Origin: Lactuca virosa
Taxonomy: Eukaryota; Streptophyta; Magnoliopsida; Asterales; Asteraceae
Direction: 5' to 3'
Length of the DNA stretch: 64,000 nt
NCBI GenBank assembly: GCA_928212115.1
Contig: CAKMRJ010004445.1
Span: 79,773,148 to 79,837,147 of the forward strand
Position numbers and translations under genes: made by a program. The notes beneath the pieces were generated by a model. The model searched no databases. It was not told the origin of the DNA and saw only the letters and a program-made list of their open reading frames with translations. This document shows positions 11,325 to 22,620 of the stretch, one piece after another. The number at the start of each line of letters is the position of its first letter. Positions within the stretch are counted from its first letter, which is position 1.

Positions 11325-11876
11325 AGAGGAATGGGACTAGAGCCCATGAATGAATAAATTCATACGAAGGAAACCCTACCTAGAAGACTGGAGATCCCAA
11401 GATATGGGTTCAAAAGGATAACCTAATTGTAGGAGTGAGGCAGGACACTATGGGGGGAGTTAACACTACTTCCTAGTCTATTCCTATATGTAGTGACAAA
11501 CTTAGGCTAAACAGATGGTTTTTAAGGATTCTTAGAATCACCTATGTGAGAGAGAAGTGGGTCGCTTCGAAGGGAATTATAGGGGCACAATTCCTAAATC
11601 TCTTGCAGAACCAGGTTAGTGTTCATGACCAAAACGAACACGTCTATGAGGATATGGCCTTGTTAGAGAGAGTCCTGTGAGAATTACATTGTCGTCTACA
11701 TAAATGGCAGCTTAGTTCAAAGACATCGAGATCTACTAACTGTTAGGAGATGAAGTGTAATTTCTTAAGGGAGGTTTGAAAGGTTAATACCTACCTATCC
11801 AATGCAGGACTCAACTATTGAAAATTTCGTTTGGAAATTGGATGTGCAGAGATCGATCTCCATTCATGTGGGGGAT
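11325..11876 (+). other. C1 3' untranslated region with polypurine tract
   Basis: Non-coding sequence between pol and the 3' LTR. The tract GTGGGGGAT (11868-11876) abuts the LTR and would prime plus-strand DNA synthesis. Confidence 0.75.
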
Positions 11877-12728
11877 TGTTGGAAAATTTAGTATAAATAT
11901 TTATATTTTTACTAACTTTGGACATATATAAATATACACATATGTTGTATATATAACTAACTCTAAGTGGGTTTATGTTCTCCTCCATGAGGACTTCGAA
12001 ATGATATATTATATGTCCAAAATGGAGTATATGTGAATGAGATATCGATACTCAAAGAAGGTTATTTGAGAATAAATTTAGCAAAAAGATATGAATGTGG
12101 GAATGAGTCCCACATTGGTAGAAAGACCAAAATCAACAAGGTTTATAAGCTTGAATGCATGAAAATCTTAGAAGATTGTGTCTATGGTTTTACTACAATT
12201 CCTACCCGCACGCAGGGGCGGTGAAAATCTAGGATGTAGCTCCCAAAACTTCTGCATGGGTGCGACCTGTGCATGGGTGCGACCTGCGGACATGAATGCA
12301 GCTCCGAAAACTCAGGATCGCGCTACCCTCGTTTTTTCTAAACTTGACAGATTTGGTACATATTTTTGAATTCTATAACGGATGCATTAATTACGTAATT
12401 AATGACATTTATTGGCATTAAACGCTCAATCAATCATTGATTTGTTTCCATTACATGATTCAAGTATAAAAGGAGACCTTTACCATCTCATTCAACACAC
12501 GAATGTAAATACTCTTATTTCTCCTCCTTCTCTGTACTCCTGCTTCCGGCGACTCTTTTAGGCAAGTGAAATATCCGGCAATACACGAATGTTAAGTTTG
12601 TTGTACCCTGGGAACAGACGGTGAATTTGTTTAAAGGAATCTAGTCCAACTTGAGCCTTAGCCACCACGTTTGCTACAAATCTTTTTCTTTACAGGAAAC
12701 TTTCAAGAGGTAAAACGAAGTCCTTACA
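11877..12728 (+). mobile_element. Copia element C1, 3' LTR
   Basis: It starts TGTTGGAAAATT after the polypurine tract and ends GAAGTCCTTACA. It keeps the full 5' terminus that the 5' LTR has lost. A short internal duplication of GGGTGCGACCTG occurs around 12255-12290. Bases after the LTR (GTAAC) are the expected target duplication, but the upstream partner was destroyed. Confidence 0.9.
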
Positions 12729-13428
12729 GTAACATAAATCAATTGATGGTAATGGTGTTTGGTTTTGATGTTTGAACATGGGAAAATGAAAAAAAAGGGA
12801 GAAAGGGAGTAGCGAAACAACAAGCAGATGATTGTTCGCTTGTAGTCCTATCATTCGCCAAAAAGAGAAGAAGAAGGAATAAAGTTAAAAAAAATTGAAA
12901 GAACGGGTGGGGTCTGATTCTTCTTTGACTGATGATCCAGCAAGGTAGAAATCAGGAGTGATAATAGGTATCATTTATGGAAATGTTTGAATGTACATTT
13001 TTTTAATACTTTGAATGAAATTTAGAAGCAACAACAAAATGATTTTCAACAGATTTTTGGGTTGGATTACTTGTGATATAGAAGAGACTGTGTGTACTAA
13101 GCATATCATTCTTACTTTATGTTTTTGTCCAAATTATGAGTGAATTTTAGGGATGATAAAATTAATTGTAATAGATCCAAATTTGATCTTCAAAGTTTTT
13201 GGCAATTTGACAGATTTACAATTGATTTGTGGTTGTATAAATACATGAGAGATATAGTATGTGTGCAGTATTGGTAAAATTGAAATGTGAAGGAAAATAA
13301 TATATTTTCATTTCTTTTCTATTGCCTATAATTTTATGTATATTTGGTTAGATAATCCTATTTGTATACACATGTATGTATACTTATGACTTTACAAACC
13401 ATTTCTTGATAAATATAATATATTTTTT
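12729..13428. other. AT-rich stretch, nothing recognised
   Basis: About 700 bp between C1 and the AT microsatellite. I see no ORF, LTR terminus, tRNA primer site or hairpin. It may be older sequence into which C1 inserted. Confidence 0.4.
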
Positions 13429-13447
13429 TTGTCATTAGTAATTTGTG

Positions 13448-13489
<42 letters not shown>

Positions 13490-13511
13490 ATATATATCTA
13501 TATATATATAT
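13429..13511. repeat. (TA)n microsatellite
   Basis: About 60 bases of alternating TA with two TATC interruptions, immediately before the large palindrome. Confidence 0.9.
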
Positions 13512-13750
13512 CGGTCCGAGGTTCTTGGATCCTTTCACGGCTGCGACGCTTTGTGGTCAATGCGAAGGCTCTCGGTTCCTAAGGCTTTTCCCTTCCAACT
13601 ATAACACACTTAGATATAAGGCTTCAAAACTTGTAAACCAATAATCCATCTAATTCAAGATAATGGAAGGAATAAGTTTGACCAAAGTTGACCTTATAAG
13701 AATAAAATTTTCGGGTTGTGACACATTTCATAAATATACAATATACATGT

Positions 13751-13802
<52 letters not shown>

Positions 13803-14041
13803 ACATGTATATTGTATATTTATGAAATGTGTCACAACCCGAAAATTTTATTCTTATAAGGTCAACTTTGGTCAAACTTATTCCTTCCATTATCTTGAAT
13901 TAGATGGATTATTGGTTTACAAGTTTTGAAGCCTTATATCTAAGTGTGTTATAGTTGGAAGGGAAAAGCCTTAGGAACCGAGAGCCTTCGCATTGACCAC
14001 AAAGCTTCGCAGCCGTGATAGGATCCAAGAACCTCGGACCG
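13512..14041. repeat. 530-bp near-perfect palindrome at the left edge of element V
   Basis: The left arm (13512 to ~13756) is the reverse complement of the right arm (~13797 to 14041), with two mismatches seen by eye (near 13541 and 13550 against 14012 and 14003). A (TA)n tract forms the centre near 13776. The right arm contains the first 212 bp of the V LTR (from 13830) plus 33 bp or more of flank. The left arm contains the same in reverse, ending at 13723. Confidence 0.9.
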
Positions 14042-14470
14042 TGAACCACCGAGCCGTGAACGGATTCGGACCGTAAACATCTTTGGACCGTGAACCTTCG
14101 GTTCACGGCCGCAGTCACTTTCCTATATATTAGTGTTTGATCAATTTTTATCTTCATTTCTTCACCTCTTGGCCATGATCCTCTCAAATCTGTCTCAAGT
14201 ATCATCCACAAGAACTTCATCTTTCACTATTTTTCATCCCTTTTCGTTACTATCTTCTTCGAATACATCAAAGAGCTTTCAAACACTCGCCAAACAAAAA
14301 GATCTTCAAGTGTTCTTCACCATTTCTGGGCCATGAACCCTCCCAAGGCCGTGAACCATCCTTCATTTGGGCCGTGAAGAATCATTTGGGCCGTGAACAT
14401 TTCAACAATTGGGCCGTGAACACCCCATTGGGCCGTGAACACCTCAAGCCCAACCGTGAACACCCTTTCA
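14030..14470 (+). repeat. GGCCGTGAAC motif array in the V 5' LTR
   Basis: About 12 copies of a 10-base motif (GGACCGTGAAC, GGGCCGTGAAC, GCCGTGAACC and close variants) at irregular spacing on both sides of the TATA box. The 3' LTR has a partly diverged version at 20510-20960. Other LTRs here have different versions at the same position. Confidence 0.75.
14123..14132 (+). promoter_or_regulatory. TATA box in the V 5' LTR
   Basis: CTATATATTA, matched by CTATATATAC at 20618-20627 in the 3' LTR. The transcript would start just downstream and run through the motif array and the splice donor. Confidence 0.6.
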
Positions 14471-15487
14471 GCCTCCTAACTTGCTTCTAGCACTCTTTTG
14501 ATGAGTTATTCTTGTATCCTAGGTTGTTTCCTAATCACCTTTCTAGTTAGATTCACTAATTACATGCCAATATGTATCATTATATGTCATTTAGGACTCG
14601 TTTGTGCCTCGGGACTTCATTCGTGGAACTTATCATCCTTATTTGAAACTTCAATTGAATCACCCACATAAGGTGAGTTCATACCCCTATAATCTATCTT
14701 TTAAATGTTTTTAAATTATTTTAAGGGGGGGGGGGGGGAATACAAGTTGAACACAATAATATTGTGTTAATATTTACCTGTGATAGCCATCACATTAAAG
14801 AAATTCTTATGCTTTTATAAGTTATTAAATCAATTCAAAAACTCTTTTAAAAGATGTTAGATTGTTGTTTATAAAACTCCGTTTTTAAAATACATGCTTA
14901 ACTCAGTAGATGATTAAGTCTTTTCTACAAGTCGGGAACAGTTCAAACAAACATACTAGTAAACTATAATAGGTATAGTTTAGGGTTTCAATACATAATA
15001 TAACTAGAAAAGGAAGGAACACATACATACTATAATAAGAACAAGATAATAATAATTTGAGCCACTACTTCATGGCATAGCAATATACTTGTTGTGTCAT
15101 GTTTTGTAACCAAAGTCTCCTGGAGGGAGAGAATGAGTTTGTGTATAGATCTATACGGGATTGACCATCCTACACCTTGCTGCTAGCTACAGTGGGACTT
15201 GCAGGTCTACGGGTGACAAATGTCATACCATTTTCGATGTCTTTAGATCGTCGTGTTTTATACTAGTCAAATCAAGCATGGTTATAACCTCATCACATTT
15301 TACCTTAATTTATCAAATTGGTATTAAGGTAGTTAGTACTTCAGTAGTTGTTTTATACAACACTACTATATATCTTCGTTTTCCCATTACATTCATATAG
15401 TGATATTCTAACATCGAGTAATGTAATGTATTTCCTAGTAACATGAGCATTCAGTTAAAAGGGGGCCTATAATGCTAACTTTATGAT

Positions 15488-15660
15488 TCCTTAGTTTATA
15501 CATTAGGGTTATGTATTAATCAGATCCGACAGGCAGTAGGATGTGTGCTTTCCGCTTCATTTCATGTTCCTTGTTTCGTTGTAGGCTTAGAGCAGATTCA
15601 TACAGTCTACTATCTATTCGATCTTAGTTAAATATATAACCTGTATACACCAAGTAATCA
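15488..15660 (+). repeat. Long hairpin repeat, copy 2 (V 5' LTR)
   Basis: The apical motif is altered to TTCCTTGTTTCGTTGTAG. Arms pair over about 65 positions, for example CTTAGTTTATAC with GTATACACCAAG. Confidence 0.65.
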
Positions 15661-15844
15661 TAGGTAATAATAGGTATGGGTCAGGTCATAGCATACAAAT
15701 TTAGTATACCACTTTCTAGTACAAAAACATACTTTTCGGATAGATCATTAAGTAAGTGAAATTAGAAACTTATCTATAAAAGGTTTGATTCGCATTATTA
15801 AACCAGTATAACTTAAAGGACCTTTAGTGGTTAATTTTATAATA

Positions 15845-16016
15845 CCTTAGTTTATACATCAGGGTTATATATAATTAATATCCGACAGGTAGTTGGATGT
15901 GTGTTTTCCGCCTTACTTCATGTTCCTTGTTTGGTTGTGGGCTTAGGGCAGATTCACACATTTAACTGTCCGTTCGATATTAGATTATATATAACTAGTA
16001 TAAACTAAGTGATTAT
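15845..16016 (+). repeat. Long hairpin repeat, copy 3 (V 5' LTR)
   Basis: One of the best-paired copies: CTTAGTTTATAC with GTATAAACTAAG, GTTATATATAAT with ATTATATATAAC, GACAGG with CTGTCC, and ATGTGTG with CACACAT. The apical motif is exact. Confidence 0.8.
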
Positions 16017-16116
16017 AGAAAGAACTATTGTGATTACCATTTTACTAAAGGAAATATATGATTTTCTTAAGGAATGTTTTCTTCAAATATAAAAGAACTA
16101 TTACAGTTAACTTCGT

Positions 16117-16292
16117 AAGTACCAAATGAATACGCCAGGGTTGTATACAATGAAGATCTAACAAACAATGGGATGTGTGACTTCCGCCTCATTTCCTGTT
16201 CCTTGTTTGGTTGTGGGCTTAGGGCAGATTCACATAGTCGATTGTCTGTTTACTCTAATCTATATATAAATTGTACCCATTTAGTACTCATA
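16117..16292 (+). repeat. Long hairpin repeat, copy 4 (V 5' LTR)
   Basis: The apical motif is exact. The outer arm AGTACCAAATG pairs with CATTTAGTACT, a different sequence from copies 2 and 3 at the same position. Confidence 0.75.
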
Positions 16293-16712
16293 GAAGGAAT
16301 TTTAGAGTCATAATTACTTATCATTCATCACATCGGAAAAATATAGTATTTTCTGGAGGTACAGGCGAAATTTTCTAAAAGAACTTAGAGTATACTTTTC
16401 ATAACTAAAATACTTAAGAACTCACTAGCTTAAATGTTGATCTACTCTTTCAAAATAACTTGTATTCTCAGGAAACTAGTAGACAGGTACGCGCACAGGG
16501 ATTCAGAAGATGGAGTATAGTAGCTTCATGTCTTGTTTTGTTATTTACTTTTGGAGTCAATCTTTTGTGAATCACATACTTTGTAAACACTTTAATATTA
16601 ATGCAATGGTTGTTTGTTACTTTGATTACTATCATGCATGTGTTGTGATACTACATATGACGTCCTCCACCCCCGAACGTTTCTGTCGTTCCGGTTTGGG
16701 GGTGTGACAGAA

Positions 16713-16724
16713 TGGTTTCAGAGC
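16713..16724 (+). other. Primer-binding site of V
   Basis: TGGTTTCAGAGC, 3 nt after the LTR end, one mismatch from the tRNA-iMet complement. Confidence 0.85.
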
Positions 16725-16965
16725 ATTGTTTATAGTGAACTAAGTATATCGACCTATATAAGATATACAACTATAAACGCAATGGGGCCGAAGTGCTCTG
16801 ACTAAAAGTATATTTTTAAATATAACAGTATTTTATAAAAGTATACATACCTGCTTATACATATATACATACTAGAACAAGTGTCACAAGAAGAACAAAA
16901 CAGAAGTATTTAAAGGTTGGACACTGCGGTCAAACCTGGACAGTTATGTAATCATATCTAGGATC

Positions 16966-16988
16966 AATATAGCCTGATAAACTATATT
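16966..16988 (+). other. Palindromic-loop stem-loop of V (decayed)
   Basis: Stem AATATAG/CTATATT is perfect. The 9-nt loop reads CCTGATAAA, so the TGATCA palindrome has lost one base match. It is 242 nt after the primer site. Confidence 0.5.
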
Positions 16989-17095
16989 TATTTGAGATAT
17001 GACTAACATGAGTTTGGGAGTGATGTGGTGCTGCAACAGTCTTAAAACTTACCTAACTCTATACACAAAAGATTTCTAGATCAGAACATAAAGCT

Positions 17096-17189
17096 AAAAT
17101 ACTATAGGAGTATTTTATGATACTATAAGATAACAACAAGTTTAAAACTTACCAGGTTCATACTATTTAAAATACTATAGGAGTATTTT
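17096..17189 (+). other. Two short leader hairpins of V
   Basis: AAAATACT/AGTATTTT with loop ATAGG occurs at 17096-17116 and again at 17169-17189, matching the single copies in U, X and Z. The repeat suggests a short local duplication. Confidence 0.5.
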
Positions 17190-17238
17190 AGGCACTATAA
17201 ATAACTTATGTGAAAATTTAAAAGACCCTTCTGGTAGG

Positions 17239-17424
17239 CCTATAATTCCAGAGTGTATACTCCCAAGGTTTTATATAATTGAGGCTTTATAGACTTAGAA
17301 TTTGTGATGTATGCTCTACTTCTTGTTCCTTATATTTGTTGTGGTTTTAGAGTAGGATCACTTATTCGAAGGTCTATTTAATCTTAAATTATATACAACT
17401 TGTATACATTGCGTAATTATAGGA
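17239..17424 (+). repeat. Long hairpin repeat, copy 5 (V leader)
   Basis: The apical motif is altered (TTCCTTATATTTGTTGTGG) but the arms pair closely: CCTATAATT with AATTATAGG, TGTATAC with GTATACA, TATAGAC with GTCTATT, GTGAT with ATCAC. Confidence 0.7.
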
Positions 17425-17935
17425 GGACCCGGTAAGGTTCACCCCATAATGTTTCACTTAATCTCATAGATTCTTTAGACACTTCCATTCTCGCACGACA
17501 AACCCAGATACATGTAATCAGTCCAGCATTGCAGTCAGCAGAGGAGTCAAGGAGGAACAAGAAGAGGTTCATGAGGAGTTTTCCAAGGAGGAATCAGCCG
17601 AAGAAACCAAACGTCCTATGCGTCATACTAATAAATAATAACCCAAAATGACTTAGTGAGCTTGTGAATACACTACTCACACTATGTGTTAGGATTATTT
17701 CTTTTTTCTTGCCAGTAACAGATATTAAATTCTCAGAAATTCATTCGAGGATAGCTACTTCTGATTCATGAAGTTTATTTTATATAGACTCTCATTATGA
17801 ATTGTTTTTCAGAACCCTATGAAAGTCAGAACCAGATACACTCAGAACTAGGATAACTTAGTCATTCAGCATTCGACTTATAACCACTGCCATAGACTTA
17901 TTTCCATCTCATCTTTGTATTCTTTTTAGCAAAAG
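17425..17935 (+). other. V leader with a remnant of the extra ORF
   Basis: CCATTCTCGCACGA at ~17486 is shared with the sequence just before the X extra ORF (27577). It is followed by a short acidic fragment (17540-17640) and then unrelated sequence, so V has lost most of the extra ORF. The stretch ends in TTGTATTCTTTTTAG, an acceptor-like site six bases before the gag ATG. Confidence 0.5.
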
Positions 17936-19138
17936 ATGCCTCGTGGTAGACCTGTAAGGCGCGTAGTCAATACCATAACAGAGAATCCACCACCATAACA
18001 CAATCGTGCTGCTCTCCAAGCAGCGATAACAGCTGCAGTAACAGCTACTATGTATCAAATCCGCGCAAGTGGTACCAGTGGATCTGGTAGCGGTACGCAC
18101 CTAACTATCCCCGGAGTTACCTACGGACACCCACAAGAGTGTTCGTACAAGGACGTCATGAACTGCAAACCCAAATCCTTTAATAGAAATGGGGGAGTCA
18201 TTGTTGTAATGCGATGGTTCGAGAAAACAGATTCAGTTTTTGAAATCTGTATGTGCCCAGAAGGGAGCAAAGTGAAGTTTGCTGCCTGTACCTTCTCCGA
18301 CAGAGCCTAACATGGTGGAATAGCCATGTTAAGTCACTGACCCTATCAATGGCTAACTCAATAGGTTGGAGAACCTGAAAGAGATGATGTTGGAAGAATA
18401 CTGCCCCAGGGGCGAAGTTCAAAAGCTGGAGCAAGAACTATGGGAGTATACCATGGTCGGCTCAAACATAAATGGCCTACACTGACAGGTTTAGCGACTT
18501 GGCAGCACTTTGCCTCGGGATGGTTACCCCGGAGAGTAAGAAGATAGAAAAGTACATCTGGGGGCTTATCTACCCTGATTCAGGGGGATGTACTGTCTTC
18601 TAATCCAACTACCTTCGATAGCGCCAAACGCCTAGCCCAACGACTCATTGACCATGGAGTCCACCATGGCTTGGTAGCCCCAGTTCCCGAGCCAACAAAG
18701 GGAGAGAACTATAAACGAAAGTTGGGGAACAAGAGGAAGGAGCGAACGACACAAGAACCCCCGCAGGGGCAATAAGTGGTTACTGTACATGCCGCCACAA
18801 CACCTGCCACTCCAGCACCTGTCAGTCGATATGCTGGAACTCTCCCGAAGTGGGGTAAGTGTAACTACCACGACACCATAGAATGTCGGGAAATGCAGTG
18901 CATGAATTGCTGCAGGAAGGGGCACACTGCCCGTTTCTACAGGGCGCCGGCACAACTGATCTCCCAATTCCCTGGAGTAGAAGTAAATCAGGTCTACTAT
19001 GGTTGTGGTGAGACTGGCCATTACAAGAGGGACTTCCCGATAACGAAGAACTCTGGCGCGGATGGACGAATTCTGATGATCACCACAGGAGAAGCTGCCC
19101 CGGAACCACCAGCGAACAGCGGTACGTCTTCTAAATAA
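17936..19138 (+). pseudogene. gag: V Gag, broken
   Basis: A Gypsy-type Gag starting at ATG 17936: an alanine-rich stretch (RAALQAAITAAV), then ECSYKDVMNCKPKSF, VMRWFEKTDSVFEIC and KVKFAACTFSDRA. A one-base loss near 18307 breaks the frame, with the homologous reading resuming in fragments. The C-terminal part (18776 on) has CNYHDTIECREMQC, CMNCCRKGHTARFY and YYGCGETGHYKRDFP, zinc-knuckle-like units with several lost cysteines. It ends in a stop at the place where protease begins in Z. No pol follows. Confidence 0.85.
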
Positions 19139-19271
19139 AAATTACTTTAAAATTTTGATTTATATTTTATATAAGATTAAAAATTTAGGGAAATTAAAAA
19201 GTAATTATAATAACTCACTCGTCCGAACAAGTCACAACATTCATAAGAGAACTAAAGATCCGTTCAGGTGA

Positions 19272-19454
19272 GCTATGATGGCTTAGTATGTACATCAGGG
19301 TTGTGCATAGCTAAGATTTTTGAAGACTAAGAGTGAGTGATTCCGCCATAATTCATGTTCCTTGTTTGGTTGTGGATTTAGGGAAGACTCAGTCAGTCGA
19401 CCGTCTTATTCATCTTAATTATACATAACTTGTATATGCCAAGCGATCATAGAG
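19272..19454 (+). repeat. Long hairpin repeat, copy 6 (V, after gag)
   Basis: The apical motif is exact. Arms: CTATGATGGCTTAG with CCAAGCGATCATAG, GTTGTGCATA with TATACATAAC, and TGAGTGA with GACTCAG. Confidence 0.7.
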
Positions 19455-19966
19455 GTACCGATGAGGATCATAAAATAGAGTATCGACACTAGTTATCAAA
19501 GCACTTTCACTGTTAGTACTCGCTTATCGCAGTATGATTTGTGACAGTGGTAATATCAAAGAGAAAACTGAAATCACTAGGAAGTCTACACAAAATACAT
19601 TGTCGAGCACACTAGGGATACATCATCGTATAACAAACGTTTCTTTCAAATCGGCCTAACATTTGTTTCTATAAAGAGTCTGTCGCCATCATTCATCATG
19701 GATTGGCGTAGTCCTCTCCATACCAAGTTCATGTGTTTCGAAATTCCATCACCTTAAACGACCGATTAGAGAAACCCTCGTCATTCGTAACGACAGCCTG
19801 ACCCAGACCTCAAAATTGTCTCCCTCATATTCTTGACCCCCGAAGTACTCATGCGAAGAGTAGCTTGCCCTCCGAAACCTTTCCGATGTATACTCAACAG
19901 ACCTTCCCGAACTACCACTCGTCCAGCAGATCAAGTTCAAGCACAGAGGCTAAGGACGAATACAGC
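19455..19966 (+). other. Non-coding interior of V
   Basis: About 500 bp with no recognisable pol motif, between two hairpin repeats. Confidence 0.5.
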
Positions 19967-20153
19967 CTACCTATCACTATTAAGTGTATACGCGAGGGTG
20001 GTATATAATTATGATTATGCAGATTTAGTATGTGTGTTTCCTCCCTATCTCCTGTTCCTTGTTTGGTTGTGGACCTGGGGCAGAGTCGCACATCCGACCG
20101 TCTTACTAATCTTAATTATATACGACTTGTATACACGAGGTGATGATAGATGG
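19967..20153 (+). repeat. Long hairpin repeat, copy 7 (V, before the 3' LTR)
   Basis: The apical motif is exact. Arms: CTATCACTATTAAGTGTATAC with GTATACACGAGGTGATGATAG (bulged), and GTATATAATTA with TAATTATATAC. Confidence 0.7.
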
Positions 20154-20279
20154 ACCAGGTATGAATCCTATCATGAACCTCACGACAAAGTTGATCAGGT
20201 CTACGAGTGGATATTCTACCATTCAGAAGACCCCGACTCTAAGAGTACTCCTAAGAAATCTAATTTCGGGACGAAATTC

Positions 20280-20296
20280 CATCTAACGGGGGATGA
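20280..20296 (+). other. Polypurine tract of V
   Basis: The tract around AACGGGGGATGA directly precedes the 3' LTR. The upstream TTTCGGGACGAAATTCC motif is shared with X and T and, with changes, Y. Confidence 0.75.
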
Positions 20297-21974
20297 TGTC
20301 ACAACCCGAAAATTTTATTCTTATAAGGTCAACTTTGGTCAAACTTATTTCTTCCATTATCTTAAATTATATGGATTAATGGTTTACAAGTTTTGAAACC
20401 TTGTATCTAAGTGTGTTATAGTTGGAAGGGAAAAGCCTTAGGAACCGAGAGCCTTCACATTGACCACAAAGCTTCGCAGCTGTGAAAGGAGCTAAGAACC
20501 TCGTACTGTGAACCTCGCAGCCGTGAACTAGGCCGTGAACGGCTTCGGACCGTGAACATCTTCGGACCGTCAACCCTCGGTTTACGGCCGTGAACTCCTC
20601 GGCCGCAATCACTTTCCTATATATACGTGTTTGATCATTTTTTATCTTCATTTCTTCACCTCTTGGCTGTCATCCTCTCAAATCTCTCTCAAGTATCATC
20701 CACAAGAACTTCATCTTTCACTCTTTTTCATCCCTTGTCGTTACTATCTTCTTGGAATACATCAAAGAGCCTTCAAACACTCACCACACAAAAAGATCTT
20801 CAAGTGTTCTTCACCATTTCTGGGTCGTGAACCCTCCCAATGCCGTAAACCATCCTTTATTTGGGTCGTGAAGCATCATTTGGGTCGGGAACCATTCAAC
20901 ATTTGGTTCGTGAACACCCCATTGGGCCGTGAACACCTCAAGCCCAGTCGTGAACACCCTTTCAGCCTCCTAACTTGCTTCTAGCACTCTTTTGATGAGT
21001 TATTCTTGCATCCTAGGTTGTTTCCTAATCACCTTTCTAGTTAGATTCACTAATTACATGCCAATATGTATCATTATATGTCATTTAGGACTCGTTTGTG
21101 CCTCGGGACTTCATTCGTGGAACTTATCATCCTTATTTGAAATTTCAATTGAATCACCCACATAAGGTGAGTTCATACCCCTATAAACTATCTATTACAT
21201 GTTTTTAAAAGCTTTTAATGGGGGGAATACAAGTTGAACACAATAATATTGTGTTAATATTTAACTGTGATAGACATCACATTAAAGAAATTCTTATGCT
21301 TTTACAAGTTATTAAATCAATTCAAAAACTCTTCGAAAAGATGTCAGATTGTTGTTTATAAAACTCTGTTTTTAAAGTACATGCTTAACTCAGTAGATGA
21401 TTGAGTCTTTTCTACAAGTCGGGAACAGTTCAAACAAACATACTAGTAAACTATAATAGGTATAGTTTAGGGTTTCAGTACATACTATAACTAGAAAAGG
21501 AAGGAACATATACATACTATAATAAGAACAAGATAACAATAATGTTAGCCACTACTTCATGGCATAGCAATATACTTGTTGTCTTACGTTTTGTAACCAG
21601 AGTCTCCTAGAGGGAGAGCGTGAGTTTGTGTATAGATCTATATGGGATTGACCATCCTACACCTTGCTGCTAGCTACAGTGGGACCTACAGGTCTACGGG
21701 TTACAAATGTCATACCATTTTCGACGTCTTTAGATCGTCGTGTTTTATACTATTCAAATCAAGCATGGCTATAACCTCATCACATTTTACCTTAATTTAA
21801 CAAATTGGTTTTAAGGTAGTTAGTACTTCAGTAGTTGTTTTATACAACACTACTGTATATCTTCGTTTTCCCATTACATTCGTATAGTTATATTCTCACA
21901 TCGAGTAATGTAATCTATTTCCTAGTAACTTGAGCATTCAGTTAAAAGGGGGCCTATAATGCTAACTTTATGAT

Positions 21975-22164
21975 TCCTTAGTTTATACATTAGGGTTATG
22001 TATTAATCTGATCCGACAGGCAGTAGGATGTGTGATTTCCGCTTCATTTCTTGTTCCTTGTTTGGTTGTGGGCTTAGAGCAGATGCACCCAGATCTAGAT
22101 CGATATATCTATATATATATATCTATATATATATAGATATATTCCGTATACACTAAGTAATCAT
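21975..22164 (+). repeat. Long hairpin repeat, copy 8 (V 3' LTR), right arm disrupted
   Basis: The left arm and apical motif are intact. The right arm is interrupted at about 22095-22145 by a self-complementary TATATATC-rich insertion. Confidence 0.6.
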
Positions 22165-22347
22165 AAGGAGTACCAGGTATGGGTCAGGTCATAGTATACA
22201 AATTCAATACACCATTTTCTAGTACAAAAACATACTTTTAGATAGAACATGTAGTAGACTAAACTAGAAACATATCAGTAAAAGGGTTTAATCCATTTTA
22301 TTAAACCAGTATACCTTAAACGACCTTTAGTGGTTAATTCTATAATA

Positions 22348-22520
22348 CCTTAGTTTATACATCAAGGTTATATATAATTGATATCCGATAGGTAGTTGGA
22401 TGTGTGCTTTCCGCCTTACTTCTTGTTCCTTGTTTGGTTGTGGGCTTAGGGGAGATTCACACAATTAACTATCCGTTCGATATTAGATTATATATAGCTT
22501 GTATAAACTAAGTGATTATA
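22348..22520 (+). repeat. Long hairpin repeat, copy 9 (V 3' LTR)
   Basis: Counterpart of copy 3. The left arm has GATAGG and the right arm CTATCC where copy 3 has GACAGG and CTGTCC: both sides changed and pairing was kept. Confidence 0.8.
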
Positions 22521-22620
22521 GAAGGAACTATTGTGGTTACCATTTTTACTAAAGGAATAAGGGTTTTTCTTAAAGAATGTTTTCATCAAATATAAAGGAA
22601 CTATTACAGTTAACTCCTTG

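Larger units (their letters stand above)
14673..16471 (+). other. Candidate intron inside the V 5' LTR
   Basis: Donor ATAAG/GTGAGT matches the plant consensus. The acceptor TTGTATTCTCAG/G is preceded by a pyrimidine-rich tract. Equivalent sites flank the same segment in the V 3' LTR, X, Z and (less closely) Y. Splicing itself is inferred. Confidence 0.5.
13830..16709 (+). mobile_element. Element V, 5' LTR (2.9 kb, Gypsy-type)
   Basis: It starts TGTCACAACCCG and ends GTTTGGGGGTGTGACA, followed by a primer site. In order it holds a GGCCGTGAAC motif array on both sides of a TATA box (14123-14132), a splice-donor consensus ATAAG/GTGAGT at 14673, a poly-G tract near 14727, an AAACTATA/TATAGTTT palindrome (~14964), a GTATAGATCTATAC palindrome (~15143), three long hairpin repeats, a pyrimidine tract with TATTCTCAG acceptor at 16471, and the shared terminal block. 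The 3' partner is at 20297. Confidence 0.92.

Noticed and set aside
13429..13644. ORF starting with repeated isoleucine-tyrosine.
   Set aside because: It is a translation of the TA microsatellite and the palindrome arm.
15488..16292. The three spaced hairpin repeats as a possible CRISPR-like array.
   Set aside because: Spacing is irregular, units are ~175 bp and diverged, and this is plant retrotransposon DNA.
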